Positions 52,891 to 62,461 of a stretch of DNA of 64,000 nt are shown here, one piece after another. How positions within the stretch are numbered: position 1 is the first letter of the stretch; each line of letters begins with the position of its first letter. Below the pieces are notes generated by a model. That model had not been told where the DNA came from and searched no databases. It saw only the letters and a program-made list of their open reading frames with translations. Source of the DNA: Qipengyuania gaetbuli (GTDB taxonomy: Bacteria > Pseudomonadota > Alphaproteobacteria > Sphingomonadales > Sphingomonadaceae); NCBI RefSeq assembly GCF_009827315.1, contig NZ_WTYF01000004.1:868001-932000 (forward strand), read 5' to 3'. A program made the position numbers and the translations under genes.

Positions 52891-53630
52891 AACTCCAGCC
52901 ACTGGTGGACAGCAGTCACGCTGCCCAGGTGATAGCGTGCATTCTTGCTGGCCCGTTCGCCTACCGCAATGCCGAAACCTCCGCATTCGATTGCGGCGGC
53001 CATCCCGTCCTCGTCGGTCACATCATCTCCAATGAAGATGGGGCGTGCTCCTGCAAAAGTCGCTTCGGAAAGGAAGGCGCGCACAGCCCCTGCCTTGTTT
53101 GCCCCGGGCCTGACCAGTTCGGCTATGGCCTTGCCGGTCGTGACTTCGAGATCGAACTGCGCGGCGACTTGCCGTGCGAAATCCAGAACCGCCTCACCCA
53201 TCTCGGGGTTCCGCCGGAAATGGAGTGCGCCGCCATGGGTCTTCTCTTCGTAGAGAAGGTCGTGCGTCGAAGCGAAGGCGCGGAGCTGCGCCACCGCGCC
53301 CGGCGGAAGCCCTTCCGGCTCGGGTCCGACAAGCGAACCGTCCGCCCGCCGCCGTGCCACTCCGTGTGACCCCGCGCGATACAGGCGCACATCGCCCAGA
53401 TGGCGCTCGAGATCGTCCAGCGCACGCCCGGAAACCAGCGCCAGCCTCCCCTCCAGCCGGTCGCGCAGGTCGTGGAGCGAGCCAACCAGCGTTTCCGGAA
53501 TGTGGATCAGGCCCGGCTCGGGGGCCAGTTCTACCAGCGTACCATCGAAATCTAGAAAGAGTGCCGCAGGGGCCTGCACCAGCAGGTCCGCAAGGGGCGG
53601 CGGGGATGGAAGCGAGGATTGGCTGGCCAT
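52881..53630 (-). CDS. otsB: Trehalose-6-phosphate phosphatase
   Basis: A 249-residue HAD-superfamily phosphatase. Motif I LFLDFDGTLVELAPEP, motif II region VSGRALDDLERHL, motif III Lys (ANKAGAVRAFL) and motif IV FIGDDVTDEDGM are present. It removes phosphate from trehalose 6-phosphate. I start at MASQSSLP (53630); the frame is open further up to 53717 but there is no conserved sequence there. First gene of the operon with GH15 and otsA. Confidence 0.94.
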   Translation of the reverse strand: MASQSSLPSPPPLADLLVQAPAALFLDFDGTLVELAPEPGLIHIPETLVGSLHDLRDRLEGRLALVSGRALDDLERHLGDVRLYRAGSHGVARRRADGSLVGPEPEGLPPGAVAQLRAFASTHDLLYEEKTHGGALHFRRNPEMGEAVLDFARQVAAQFDLEVTTGKAIAELVRPGANKAGAVRAFLSEATFAGARPIFIGDDVTDEDGMAAAIECGGFGIAVGERASKNARYHLGSVTAVHQWLELWK

Positions 53631-53670
53631 CGCCACCCGACTTAGCGGTTGGCGCGCCCGGGTCAAATGC

Positions 53671-54330
53671 TCACTGCTGCGTATCTGCCGTATCGGGAGA
53701 AAGGATGAGGTTGCCATCCTCCACCCGCCAGCCCTTCAAGCGCGAGAGGAAGTTCATACCGAGCACGTTGGTGCGCCCGAGATTGGGTGCGATGACCGCG
53801 TCGAGCCCTTCGGCGCGGATATTCCCGAATGAGAGGCTGGGGACAGTGGTCAGTTCTGCGGTCACTGTGCCGTTGGCGGTGCCGAGCATGACGGGCAGTC
53901 CGCCCGGCCGAGGCTGGAGGCCCGCCGCTTCGGCAGACTCGGTCGAGAACGCCGTCAGCGTTGCTCCGGTGTCGACCATCAGCCGGGTCGGCACCCCGTT
54001 CACTTCGGCGCTGAGCCAGAAATGGCCGTCCGGCGCCATGGGTATGACCGTTTCCGCCCCGACGATGCTCTGCTCGGGCAAGCCGATTTCGGTCATCGTG
54101 TCGAGACGGGGATCGAAGCGGGCGATTTGCAGAAATACGGTTACAAGTATGCCGACAAGCGCCAGCGTGCTGAGCGTGCGCACGGCGCGACCGCCGGCGA
54201 CTTCCCGCCTGAGCATGGCCGAACCGATCCAGCCCAGCAGCAGCGCGGCGATGGTCGCAACGAGCAGGCCGGAGCGCGGAATGGCTCTGATGAGTTCCGC
54301 ACCTGCGTCGATTATTGCCTGTGGCTCCAT
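53671..54330 (-). CDS. Clan AA retropepsin-like aspartic protease, membrane-anchored
   Basis: A 219-residue protein with two N-terminal membrane helices (about 21-40 and 50-67) and a periplasmic protease domain of the TIGR02281 type. The catalytic Asp is in LMVDTGATLTAFS; the flap region and the C-terminal NVLGMNFLSRLKGW pattern fit. These single-domain proteases dimerise to form the active site. Substrate unknown. The stop lies 40 bases upstream of the otsB start, on the same strand. Confidence 0.9.
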   Translation of the reverse strand: MEPQAIIDAGAELIRAIPRSGLLVATIAALLLGWIGSAMLRREVAGGRAVRTLSTLALVGILVTVFLQIARFDPRLDTMTEIGLPEQSIVGAETVIPMAPDGHFWLSAEVNGVPTRLMVDTGATLTAFSTESAEAAGLQPRPGGLPVMLGTANGTVTAELTTVPSLSFGNIRAEGLDAVIAPNLGRTNVLGMNFLSRLKGWRVEDGNLILSPDTADTQQ

Positions 54331-54371
54331 GGCTCTACCCTAGCGCAGAATTGCTTGCGCCGCGATCACTG

Positions 54372-55370
54372 TTACGGTGCTTCGCGCTGCTCGCTCGCCT
54401 CGGCCAGGGTCACCGAAAAACGGCCTTCTTCGTCGGTCCATTGCTGGAGCGGGGTCCATCCGCCTGCGAGCAGCATGAGGTTGGCACTGCGCCGCGTGAA
54501 CTTGTGGCTGTTCTCCGTATGGATCGTTTCGCCCTTATCCATCATGAACTTTTCGCCGGACACGGAAAACACAATGTCTTTCATAGCCTCGAGATGCATC
54601 TCGATGCGGGCAAAATCATTGTTCCAGATGGCGCGGTGGGCTAGGTCTCCAGTTGGAATAGTCCCGTCGAGTTCGCGATTGATACGCTCGGCAAGATTGA
54701 GGTTGAAGCGGGCTGTCACGCCCTTCGCGTCGTCATAGGCCGCCTCGAGCACCGCCTGGTCCTTTACCAGGTCCATCCCGATCAGCAGCATCGGTCTTTC
54801 GCCCCGGCTGCCGCGAAGGGTCGCACGCATCGAACGCAGGAGGTCGACCGCCGTTCGCGGCACCATGTTTCCGATCGTGGAACCCGGAAAGAAACCGAGC
54901 TTCTTCAGCGGCACGATGGCATCGGGCAATTCCACCTCGCGCATGAAATCCGCTTCGACGGGGTGTACCGGCAAGCCCGTAAACTTGCGCGCGAGGGCAG
55001 CGGAAGAAGCGCGCAGGAAATCGCCGGATATGTCGAGCGGGACGTAGGCGCCCGGCTCGATAGCCGACAGCAGCAGCGGCGTTTTCACCGAACTTCCCGA
55101 CCCGAATTCGACCACCGCCCTTCCCGGCCCGATCAGGCGATGGAAGTCCGCGCTATGGTTGCGCAGGATCTCCGTTTCGGCGCGGGTGGGGTAATATTCC
55201 TCCAGCCGTGTGATTTCCTCGAACAGGGCAGAGCCCGCATCGTCATAGAACCAGCGTGCGGGAACCGCTTTCTGGCGCTGGCGAAGGCCGTTCAGAACGT
55301 CGGCGCGAAACGCGCGGTCGACGCCATCCTCGTCCAGGTCGACGAGCGCAATTCCCTGTGTCGGCGTCAT
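54372..55370 (-). CDS. egtD: L-histidine N-alpha-methyltransferase (ergothioneine)
   Basis: A 332-residue SAM methyltransferase that trimethylates histidine to hercynine, the first step of ergothioneine synthesis. Family landmarks: YFYDDAGS-like RWFYDDAGSALFEEITRLEEYY, RTETEIL-like RAETEILRNH, VVEFGSGSSVKT (SAM site) and LIGMDLVKD. Its ATG overlaps the EgtB stop by four bases, so the two are coupled. Normal length. Confidence 0.95.
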   Translation of the reverse strand: MTPTQGIALVDLDEDGVDRAFRADVLNGLRQRQKAVPARWFYDDAGSALFEEITRLEEYYPTRAETEILRNHSADFHRLIGPGRAVVEFGSGSSVKTPLLLSAIEPGAYVPLDISGDFLRASSAALARKFTGLPVHPVEADFMREVELPDAIVPLKKLGFFPGSTIGNMVPRTAVDLLRSMRATLRGSRGERPMLLIGMDLVKDQAVLEAAYDDAKGVTARFNLNLAERINRELDGTIPTGDLAHRAIWNNDFARIEMHLEAMKDIVFSVSGEKFMMDKGETIHTENSHKFTRRSANLMLLAGGWTPLQQWTDEEGRFSVTLAEASEQREAP

Positions 55371-56491
55371 ATGTCCCTCGCGAGCCTGAGGCCGGTGAAC
55401 TGCCAGCGCTGGTGCGGATAGAAGAAGTTACGATAACTCGCCCGCGAATGGCCGCGCACGGTCGCACAACTCGCGCCCTTGAGGACGAACTGCCCGCTCA
55501 TGAACTTGCCATTGTATTCACCCACCGCCCCCGACGCCGGCCGGAAGCGCGGATAGGGAAGATAGGCCGAGCGGGTGAATTGCCAGCAATCACCGAAGAG
55601 ACCGCGCTCTCCGCGAGGTAGCGGGGGGACAGCGGCATCGAGCTGGTTTCCACCTTCCGGATCATGTGCGGGCTCCTCCCCTTCCTGGCCTCGGGCGATG
55701 GCTTCCCATTCGAATTCGGTCGGCAAACGGTTACCGGACCAGGTCGCAAAGGCGTCGGCCTCGAAATAGGAGATATGGGTGACAGGCGCGGCAGGATTGC
55801 GATCCTGCCAGCCGCAATGCGTGAAATGCCGGTCGTCAGACCAGTACAGCGGCGCAGCGATGCCGTTCTCGCGCACCCAGGCCCAACCGTCCGACAGCCA
55901 CAGGCTTGCCGTGCGGTAGCCGCCGTCTTCCATGAACTCGGCCCATTCGCGGTTCGTCACCAGGTGCGCCGACAATTCGAACGGTTGGAGCAGTACGCGG
56001 TGCGCGGGCCCCTCGTTGTCGAATGCGAAGCTATCTGCCTGGAAGCCGATCCGCGCGACACCGCCCGGATAGGAATGCCATCCATCCTCGACTTTTGTCG
56101 CCCCCTGAACTGGTTCGGACCACATCGCCGGGCCCAGCGGGTTCTGGAAGAAAGCGTGCTTGATGTCGGTCAGCAGCAATTCCTGGTGCTGCTGCTCATG
56201 CGCGATGCCCAGTTCGATGAGCGGGACCAGCTCTTCGCGGCCGAAAAGCGGCTCCATCGCCTCGTCTACAATGGCCCGCCACTCGATAACCTGTGCCAGC
56301 GTTGGCCGAGACAGCATGCCTCGCGAGAAGCGGTTTATCCGCTCTCCCTCGGCCTCGTAATAGGAGTTGAAGATGAAGGGCCAACTCTCGTCGAACAGGC
56401 GGTAGCTGTCCAGGTGATCGCGCAGGAGAAAGGTTTCCCAGAACCATGTTGTATGCGCCAAATGCCACTTTGCCGGCGAGGCATCCTCCAT
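55367..56491 (-). CDS. egtB: Ergothioneine biosynthesis protein EgtB (start uncertain)
   Basis: A non-haem iron sulfoxide synthase joining hercynine to a thiol donor. Visible are the DinB-like domain with iron ligands (WHLAHTTWF and HEQQHQELLLTD) and the C-terminal formylglycine-generating-enzyme-like domain (SYFEADAFATWSGNRLPTEFEWE, RGHSRASYRNFFYPHQRWQFTGLRLARD). The ATG at 56491 gives 374 residues, but typical EgtB N-terminal sequence continues in frame upstream (AETRRLSEALVAPLSEADV) with no ATG, GTG or TTG. An ATT at 56617 has GGAGGGAGGGG upstream. Either a rare ATT start is used or an indel has shifted the true start. Coupled to egtD. Confidence 0.92.
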   Translation of the reverse strand: MEDASPAKWHLAHTTWFWETFLLRDHLDSYRLFDESWPFIFNSYYEAEGERINRFSRGMLSRPTLAQVIEWRAIVDEAMEPLFGREELVPLIELGIAHEQQHQELLLTDIKHAFFQNPLGPAMWSEPVQGATKVEDGWHSYPGGVARIGFQADSFAFDNEGPAHRVLLQPFELSAHLVTNREWAEFMEDGGYRTASLWLSDGWAWVRENGIAAPLYWSDDRHFTHCGWQDRNPAAPVTHISYFEADAFATWSGNRLPTEFEWEAIARGQEGEEPAHDPEGGNQLDAAVPPLPRGERGLFGDCWQFTRSAYLPYPRFRPASGAVGEYNGKFMSGQFVLKGASCATVRGHSRASYRNFFYPHQRWQFTGLRLARDI

Positions 56492-56749
56492 CGACTGCAG
56501 CGTGACGTCGGCTTCGGACAGGGGCGCAACCAGCGCTTCGCTCAGCCTGCGGGTTTCTGCAAAGTGGGCGGCGAGCGCGAACGGGTCGCGCGCAATACTG
56601 GCAGCATGGGACGGAATCTGGCCCCTCCCTCCATCAGATTGGATGCCGGAAATCGGCAGATATAGGTACCATGACGCATTTCGATGACAGTTTAAAGGGT
56701 TAGTCCCGATAAACGCTCTCGCAGCTAACCTATGATAACTTATGAGCTT

Positions 56750-57874
56750 TCAAGCTGCACGGGCGACCAGGTTGCGGCCTGCGCGTTTCGCCCCGTAGAG
56801 GGCTGCGTCGGCCCGGGCGAAAAGAGAAAGAGCGCCCTCGCCCACTTCGTGGGTGGCGTGGCCTGCACTGATGGTTACGTCGGGAATGGGCTGCGAATGG
56901 GTGCCCGCCTCGACGGCCCAGCGCAGGCGTTCGGCAGCATCGAGCGCTTCCCTGTCATCGCAATCGGAAAGCAGCCACAGGAACTCCTCGCCACCGATCC
57001 GGCCGACAAGATCCCCGTCCCGCGCATGGCGCAGCGCGATCTGGGCTACCCTGACAAGCACCTTGTCGCCACTTGCATGGCCATTCTGGTCATTCACCTC
57101 CTTGAAGTGGTCGATATCGAACATGACCATTGAGAGCGGCTTGCCAGATCTCGCGGCATCGAGAAGGGCGCGGTCGAGCGCTGCCATGATCGCCCTCCTG
57201 CTCGCAAGCCCGGTGAGGGCATCGGTATTTGCTTCGCGCCGGGCCTCTTCCGCAAGCCGCAATGCGCGCGCCTTTTCCTCCTCGACCTGTTGGACCATCG
57301 CGTAATCCTCGGTGACATCGCGAACGACCATCAGGACGCGTTCAAGCTCTCCTTCCGGAGAAAACACATTGCGTGCGCGGGCCCTCAAAATGCGGGCCTC
57401 ACCGTCCGGGAGCAGCAGTTCGAACTCGGCAGCATAGGGCTCCCGATCGGGAGCGTGCGCGGCCAGCGTCACCTCCAGCTGGACCATTCCGTCAGGCATC
57501 AGGTGCGCGAGTAACTCATCGTTCGGTGCTACATCCGTGGGCACCCCCGCGATCTGGCACATTTCCTGCGACCAGAGATGCCTTCGGTCAGGCCATTCGA
57601 TACACCAGCGCCCGATTCCGGCGAGGCCCTCGACAGCCTCCAGATGCCGGACGTCGCGTTCGAGTGCACGGTTGCGGCGGTCGAGGCGGCAAGTGCGGCG
57701 CAAGTGCCTCGTAACCAGCAATCACATGCCGCAGCATGCCAGGATGAGCCCTGCAGGCGCGGATCGCAGATACAATGCCAGAGCCAGAATTCCTGTGGTC
57801 CAGCCGACCACGAGCAGCGCCATGGCGGAGCGAGAGGCAATTGGTGTTTTGTATGATCCGTTGGTCCGTGCCAT
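56750..57874 (-). pseudogene. Membrane PAS-GGDEF diguanylate cyclase with in-frame stop
   Basis: From ATG 57874 the frame codes 50 residues with two likely membrane helices (ALLVVGWTTGILALALYL and the start of AGLILACCGM), then TGA at 57722-57724. The same frame goes on, without another stop, through LLVTRHL, a PAS domain (about residues 40-140 of the downstream part) and a GGDEF domain with GGEEF and I-site RDGD. The stop thus falls within the second helix. Either this is a nonsense-mutated gene or translation restarts at the TTG (57721) to give a soluble 323-residue cyclase. It is divergent from nothing close; DAHP synthase lies upstream on the same strand. Confidence 0.75.
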
Positions 57875-57893
57875 GGCATGATGCATGGCACGG
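57866..57893. promoter_or_regulatory. Inverted repeat over the GGDEF gene start
   Basis: Perfect 10-bp arms CCGTGCCATG (57866-57875) and CATGGCACGG (57884-57893) with an 8-base loop. The ATG of the broken GGDEF gene lies in one arm, so the mRNA hairpin could hide it. Confidence 0.5.
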
Positions 57894-57920
57894 GCCCCGA
57901 TAATGGTGGGCGAAGAGTCG

Positions 57921-57938
57921 CTAGGTAGGACTACCTAG
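57921..57938. promoter_or_regulatory. Short palindrome CTAGGTAG-GA-CTACCTAG
   Basis: A perfect 8-bp dyad with two-base spacer, just after the DAHP synthase stop (57949) and before the GGDEF gene. It could be a dimeric regulator site or a weak terminator hairpin. No regulator is known for it. Confidence 0.4.
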
Positions 57939-57948
57939 TCCCAAACCC

Positions 57949-59322
57949 TCAAGCAGCGTCGGCCTTCAGTTGGTCCTGTTCCGCGTTGAGAGTTTCGGCG
58001 ATCAGGAACGCCAGCTCCAGCGACTGGGCAGCGTTGAGCCGCGGATCGCAATGCGTGTGATAACGGTCCTTCAGCGCCTCGTCCGTGATGGCGATGGCCC
58101 CGCCCACGCACTCGGTCACGTCCTGGCCGGTCATCTCGACATGGATGCCGCCGGGATGCGTCCCTTCGGCGCGGTGCACTGCGAAGAAGCCTTTCACTTC
58201 GGTGAGGATGCGATCGAAGGGCCGCGTCTTGTAGCCGCTGTCCGACTTCACGACGTTGCCGTGCATCGGGTCGCAGCTCCACACGACCGGATGGCCTTCC
58301 GCCTTCACCGCGCGGACGAGGCGCGGCAGGCCGTCTTCCACCTTGTCGTGGCCGAAGCGGCTGATCAGCGTGATCCGCCCAGGCTCGCGCGCCGGGTTGA
58401 GCGTGTCGAGCAGGCGCAGCATCGCATCGGTTTCGAGGCTGGGTCCACACTTCATGCCGAGCGGATTGCCGATGCCGCGCGCGAATTCGACGTGGGCGCT
58501 GCCTTCGAAACGTGTGCGATCGCCGATCCAGACCATGTGCGCGCTGGTGTCGTACCAATCGCCCGTCAGGCTGTCGCGGCGGGTCAGTGCCTGCTCGTAG
58601 GGGAGCAGCAGCGCCTCGTGACTGGTGTAGAAGCTGGTGCCCTGCAACTGCGGGACGGTTGCGGGATCGATCCCGCAGGCCTCCATGAAGTCGAGCGCTT
58701 CGCCGATCCGGTCGGCAAGGTCGGCGAATTTGTCGGCCCAGGGGCTACGGCCCATGAAATCGAGCGTCCACTGGTGGACCTGCCGCAGGTTCGCATAGCC
58801 ACCGCCGGCGAAAGCGCGCAGCAGGTTGAGCGTGGACGAGGCCTGGAAATAAGCGCGGACCATGCGCTGCGGGTCGTTCGTCCGGCTGGCAGGATCGAAA
58901 TCGATACCGTTGATATTGTCGCCGAAGTAGCTCGGCAGGGTCATATCGCCCTGCGTCTCCGTGTCGGAGCTACGCGGCTTGGCGAACTGGCCTGCCATGC
59001 GACCGACCTTCACGACCGGCTTCTTGCTGGCGAAAGTCATGACGACCGCCATCTGCAGCAGCACGCGGAAGGTGTCGCGGATGTTGTTCGGGTGGAATTC
59101 CGCAAAGCTTTCGGCACAGTCGCCGCCTTGCAGCAGGAAGGCCTTGCCTTCGGCCACTTCGGCGAGATCTGCCTTCAGTGCACGCGCCTCGCCGGCGAAG
59201 ACCAGCGGCGGGTGGCTCGACAGAGCAGTCGTCGCTTCCTCCAGCGCGGCGGGGTCTTCGTAGCGCGGCAGGTGCCGTGCTTCGAACGCCTGCCAGCTAT
59301 CGGGTGCCCATTCGCGTGCCAT
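57949..59322 (-). CDS. 3-deoxy-7-phosphoheptulonate synthase, class II
   Basis: A 457-residue plant/actinobacterial-type DAHP synthase, the first step of aromatic amino acid synthesis (PEP plus erythrose 4-phosphate). Motifs: [11 protein letters not shown] (metal Cys), [62 protein letters not shown] and [13 protein letters not shown]. Normal length. Single gene. With aroQ at 13276 it is the second shikimate gene in the window. Confidence 0.97.
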   Translation of the reverse strand: MAREWAPDSWQAFEARHLPRYEDPAALEEATTALSSHPPLVFAGEARALKADLAEVAEGKAFLLQGGDCAESFAEFHPNNIRDTFRVLLQMAVVMTFASKKPVVKVGRMAGQFAKPRSSDTETQGDMTLPSYFGDNINGIDFDPASRTNDPQRMVRAYFQASSTLNLLRAFAGGGYANLRQVHQWTLDFMGRSPWADKFADLADRIGEALDFMEACGIDPATVPQLQGTSFYTSHEALLLPYEQALTRRDSLTGDWYDTSAHMVWIGDRTRFEGSAHVEFARGIGNPLGMKCGPSLETDAMLRLLDTLNPAREPGRITLISRFGHDKVEDGLPRLVRAVKAEGHPVVWSCDPMHGNVVKSDSGYKTRPFDRILTEVKGFFAVHRAEGTHPGGIHVEMTGQDVTECVGGAIAITDEALKDRYHTHCDPRLNAAQSLELAFLIAETLNAEQDQLKADAA

Positions 59323-59432
59323 TACTCATCCATTCTTCGTTACTTGCGGCCGGTGACAGAGCCGCATCGGCCCTTTTCGCGCAAGCAGCATAAACTTGGC
59401 CAGCGCAAAAGCGCGATTGCCGTGATCGGTCC

Positions 59433-62372
59433 CTAGCGGCCGGTGACAGTCGTCATGGCGGTGGCGGTCGCCAGTTCCTGGCCCTGCGGAATGACGGCCA
59501 TGCGCCAGCCGGAAGTGCCACCAAAATATTCCTGCGCCAGCGCCAGCATGATGTCCGGGCTGGTCTGCGAATAGTCGTTCAGGAACCCGCGCAGTGCCTG
59601 CATTCGCCGGGGATCGACCGTGGAATTCTCCAGCTCCAGCAGGAAGAAGTAGTTCCCGCTCGAAATCCGCTCGTAATAGTTGCGCAGCGGTTCGGCCGCT
59701 TCGGCCAGTTCGGCCGCCGTCGGCGGGGTCTGGGTGAGCTCGCGCGCGATGCGGTCGGTTTCCGCGAAGAAGGCCGGCACGTCGCCCGGACGCAGTTGGG
59801 CCAGCGCGGTAATCGTCCCGCCGCTCTCTACATCGGTCGGCCAGTCGAGCCGCACGACCGGTGCATAGCTGGCACCAGCCCGCTCGCGCATGGCATCGCG
59901 CAAACGGTTGTTGAACACCTCGGTCAGGATCGCAAGCTGCCGGGACTTGCGGATTTCACCCGGCCCGGCACCTGCCGGCCACGCCATCACAGCCGCAGCC
60001 TGGTCGGCTTCGCCCTGGTGGTAGCGCACCTGCGTCGCACCCGGCTGGGCAAAACCGATTTCGCGGGCCAGTGCGGTCGCGGGGATCGCTTCGCGAGGCG
60101 GCAGCGCGCCGAAAGTCCGGCGCAGCGTCTCGACCGCATCTTCCTTGTCGTAATCGCCGAAGATCAGCACCTCGACGGGCCCTTGCCCCAAGGCCTTCGT
60201 CCAGCCCTCGCGGAACTGGTCGAGCGTCACGCCTTCCAGCATGTCCGGCGTCGGCGTCAGGAAGCGACGGTCCTGCCCGTAGAGGTAATATTCGAGGTCG
60301 CGGTTGATGACGCCTGCAGGGTTCGATTCGTAGCTCTGGTAAGCGAGCCTTCCGGCGGCCTTGGCCCGTGCCAGCGGTGCCGCATCCCAGCGCGGCATGC
60401 CGAGCTTGGCAGCAAACAGGTAAAGCTGGTCGGCAAGGTCCTGCTTGCGGGTCTGGGCCGCGAAAGTGAACGCACCTTCACCGATGCCGAATTCGAACCC
60501 TAGCTTGCGGCCCGTCGCGAGCCGGTCGAGATCTTCCTGGTCCAGTTCACCGAGGCCGGACTGGATGAGAGCGCCTTCGCCCAGCTGGATCAGGGCTGCA
60601 TCCTCCGGACCGAAAGCGCGTAGCCCCGCGCCGAAGCGGACCTTCACCGCGATGCGTCCGGGCTCGTTCTCATTGGCCAGCAGGAGCGCATTCACGCCAT
60701 TGGCAAATTCGATCCGCTCGACATCGCCCAGCGTGTGCGGTGCCCGTGCGACGATAGTCCCCGGTTCGCCCACGGGCGGCAGGTCGTCGAAGGAAATGGA
60801 CTGCGCAGCAAGCCGCGCATCGCCTGCGCTTTCGACGGGCTTGGACAGTGCCGCCACGACGCCCGCCTTGCTGGCTTCGTTCGCATCCGGCGTGATGTAG
60901 GTGGCGCGGATGACATCGCCATCGAAGAGCTTGCGGGTCGCCTCCAGCACGTTTGCAGGATCCGACTTCCGGCGCATCGACTTGAAGACCATCAGGAAGG
61001 TTTCGGGCGCCGCGATCGCTTCGCGAATATCGACCGCGTTCACGAGGTCGTCGGCATAGCCCGATCCCGCGAGAACCGAGCGCTGTTCGACGAGGTTGGC
61101 ATAGCCGACCTCCATCTCGTCGAGTTCGCGCTCCATCTCCTCGCGCGTGGGCGGGTTGGCGAGCGCGTCCGCGATGACCGAGCGCACATCCGCAAGGGCA
61201 GCCTCCCAGTCCTCCGTCAGCGGCGCGAACTGGACCAGCGTGGCATGGGTCGACCGGCTGATCTTCGCCTCGCTGGCCTGCGCGTAGAGGAAGCTGCCAC
61301 CCGCACGCGCGCGCGCCTCAAGACGGCGATTGATGAGCTGGAGAGCAAGCTGCTCGCGCAGGCGCCCCTCGTTGTAAACGATGGTGTCCTGCACCTGCCG
61401 CCACGGACGGAAATAGCCGTAGGTGAAGGCGCGCGGCAGGGTCGGCTCTACGATGACCGCCACTTCGCCGACCGGATTTTCCGCGTCCGCGCCAGCAGGC
61501 GCGACCGGATCGCCGAAATCGGGGGCAGGTGCCGCCTTGCCGGTCGCTTTCCATTCCCCGAAGTACTTCTCGATCAGCGAAGCGAACAGGACAGGGTCGA
61601 GATCGCCGACGACCGAGATCACGGTGTTTTCCGGTCGATACCAGCGGTCGTAGAATGCCTTGACCGATTTGCCGTTTGCGTTGCGCAGGCTTTCCTCGGT
61701 CCCGATCGTCAGGCGTTCCGCCAGTCGCTGGCCGGCGAACAACGTCTTCATCGAGGCCTCGGAGACACGCTCGCCCACGCCGCCGCGCTCGCGCTTCTCG
61801 GCAAGGACGATCGGCACTTCTGTACGGACATTCCCGTCTGACAGGACCGGTGCTCGCACCATGCCTGACAGCAGTTTCATGCTCTCGTCGAGCTTGGCCG
61901 GATCGATGTTGGGGAGGTCCAGCTTGTAGACCGTGTGCGTCGAGCTGGTCTCGGCATTGGTGTCGCTGCCGAAGGTCGCGCCGAGCCGCTGCCACGTGGG
62001 AATAGCCTCGGAAATGCCGAGATACTTGCTCTCGCGGAACAGGAGGTGTTCGAGCAGGTGGGCATAGCCGAGCTCGCTGTCCTCCTCGTGGAGGGAACCC
62101 GCATCGATGCGGACGCGGATGGACACCTGGCCCGGCGGAACACCGTTCTCGCGCACGCCATACCGAAGTCCGTTATCAAGCTCGCCGAACAGCCATTCCT
62201 TGTCGCGAGGGACGTCGCTGCCCTCGTAAATCCACGGGACCTCCCCTTCGGCCTGCAGCGAGGCGGGCCTTGGCGCATCCTGCGCCACCAACGGTTGGGC
62301 GGCGAGAAACGCGAGGGGAAGGACGAGCGCGAAACGCCCGGCGGCGCGCGGGAAATCGGTCATGCCGGGCAT
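59433..62372 (-). CDS. M16 family zinc peptidase (insulinase-like), exported
   Basis: A 979-residue two-half M16 protease with a signal peptide (about 25-30 residues, ending near VAQDAP). The inverted zinc motif HLLEH (in YAHLLEHLLF) and downstream Glu are in the first half; the second half is the usual inactive repeat. PqqL and similar periplasmic enzymes share the layout. It may degrade peptides in the periplasm. ATG 62363 is an alternative start. Divergent from the NifU-like gene. Confidence 0.93.
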   Translation of the reverse strand: MPGMTDFPRAAGRFALVLPLAFLAAQPLVAQDAPRPASLQAEGEVPWIYEGSDVPRDKEWLFGELDNGLRYGVRENGVPPGQVSIRVRIDAGSLHEEDSELGYAHLLEHLLFRESKYLGISEAIPTWQRLGATFGSDTNAETSSTHTVYKLDLPNIDPAKLDESMKLLSGMVRAPVLSDGNVRTEVPIVLAEKRERGGVGERVSEASMKTLFAGQRLAERLTIGTEESLRNANGKSVKAFYDRWYRPENTVISVVGDLDPVLFASLIEKYFGEWKATGKAAPAPDFGDPVAPAGADAENPVGEVAVIVEPTLPRAFTYGYFRPWRQVQDTIVYNEGRLREQLALQLINRRLEARARAGGSFLYAQASEAKISRSTHATLVQFAPLTEDWEAALADVRSVIADALANPPTREEMERELDEMEVGYANLVEQRSVLAGSGYADDLVNAVDIREAIAAPETFLMVFKSMRRKSDPANVLEATRKLFDGDVIRATYITPDANEASKAGVVAALSKPVESAGDARLAAQSISFDDLPPVGEPGTIVARAPHTLGDVERIEFANGVNALLLANENEPGRIAVKVRFGAGLRAFGPEDAALIQLGEGALIQSGLGELDQEDLDRLATGRKLGFEFGIGEGAFTFAAQTRKQDLADQLYLFAAKLGMPRWDAAPLARAKAAGRLAYQSYESNPAGVINRDLEYYLYGQDRRFLTPTPDMLEGVTLDQFREGWTKALGQGPVEVLIFGDYDKEDAVETLRRTFGALPPREAIPATALAREIGFAQPGATQVRYHQGEADQAAAVMAWPAGAGPGEIRKSRQLAILTEVFNNRLRDAMRERAGASYAPVVRLDWPTDVESGGTITALAQLRPGDVPAFFAETDRIARELTQTPPTAAELAEAAEPLRNYYERISSGNYFFLLELENSTVDPRRMQALRGFLNDYSQTSPDIMLALAQEYFGGTSGWRMAVIPQGQELATATAMTTVTGR

Positions 62373-62461
62373 ATAGGGGGCGGGGAAGTGAAGGACCAGT
62401 GAACACCGGCATTTTCGCAGCTTCGCTTGCCGTTGGCCCCTCGGCCTCCTACATCGCGGCC

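Noticed and set aside
57970..59436. 488-codon plus-strand open frame
   Set aside because: Antisense of the class II DAHP synthase gene.
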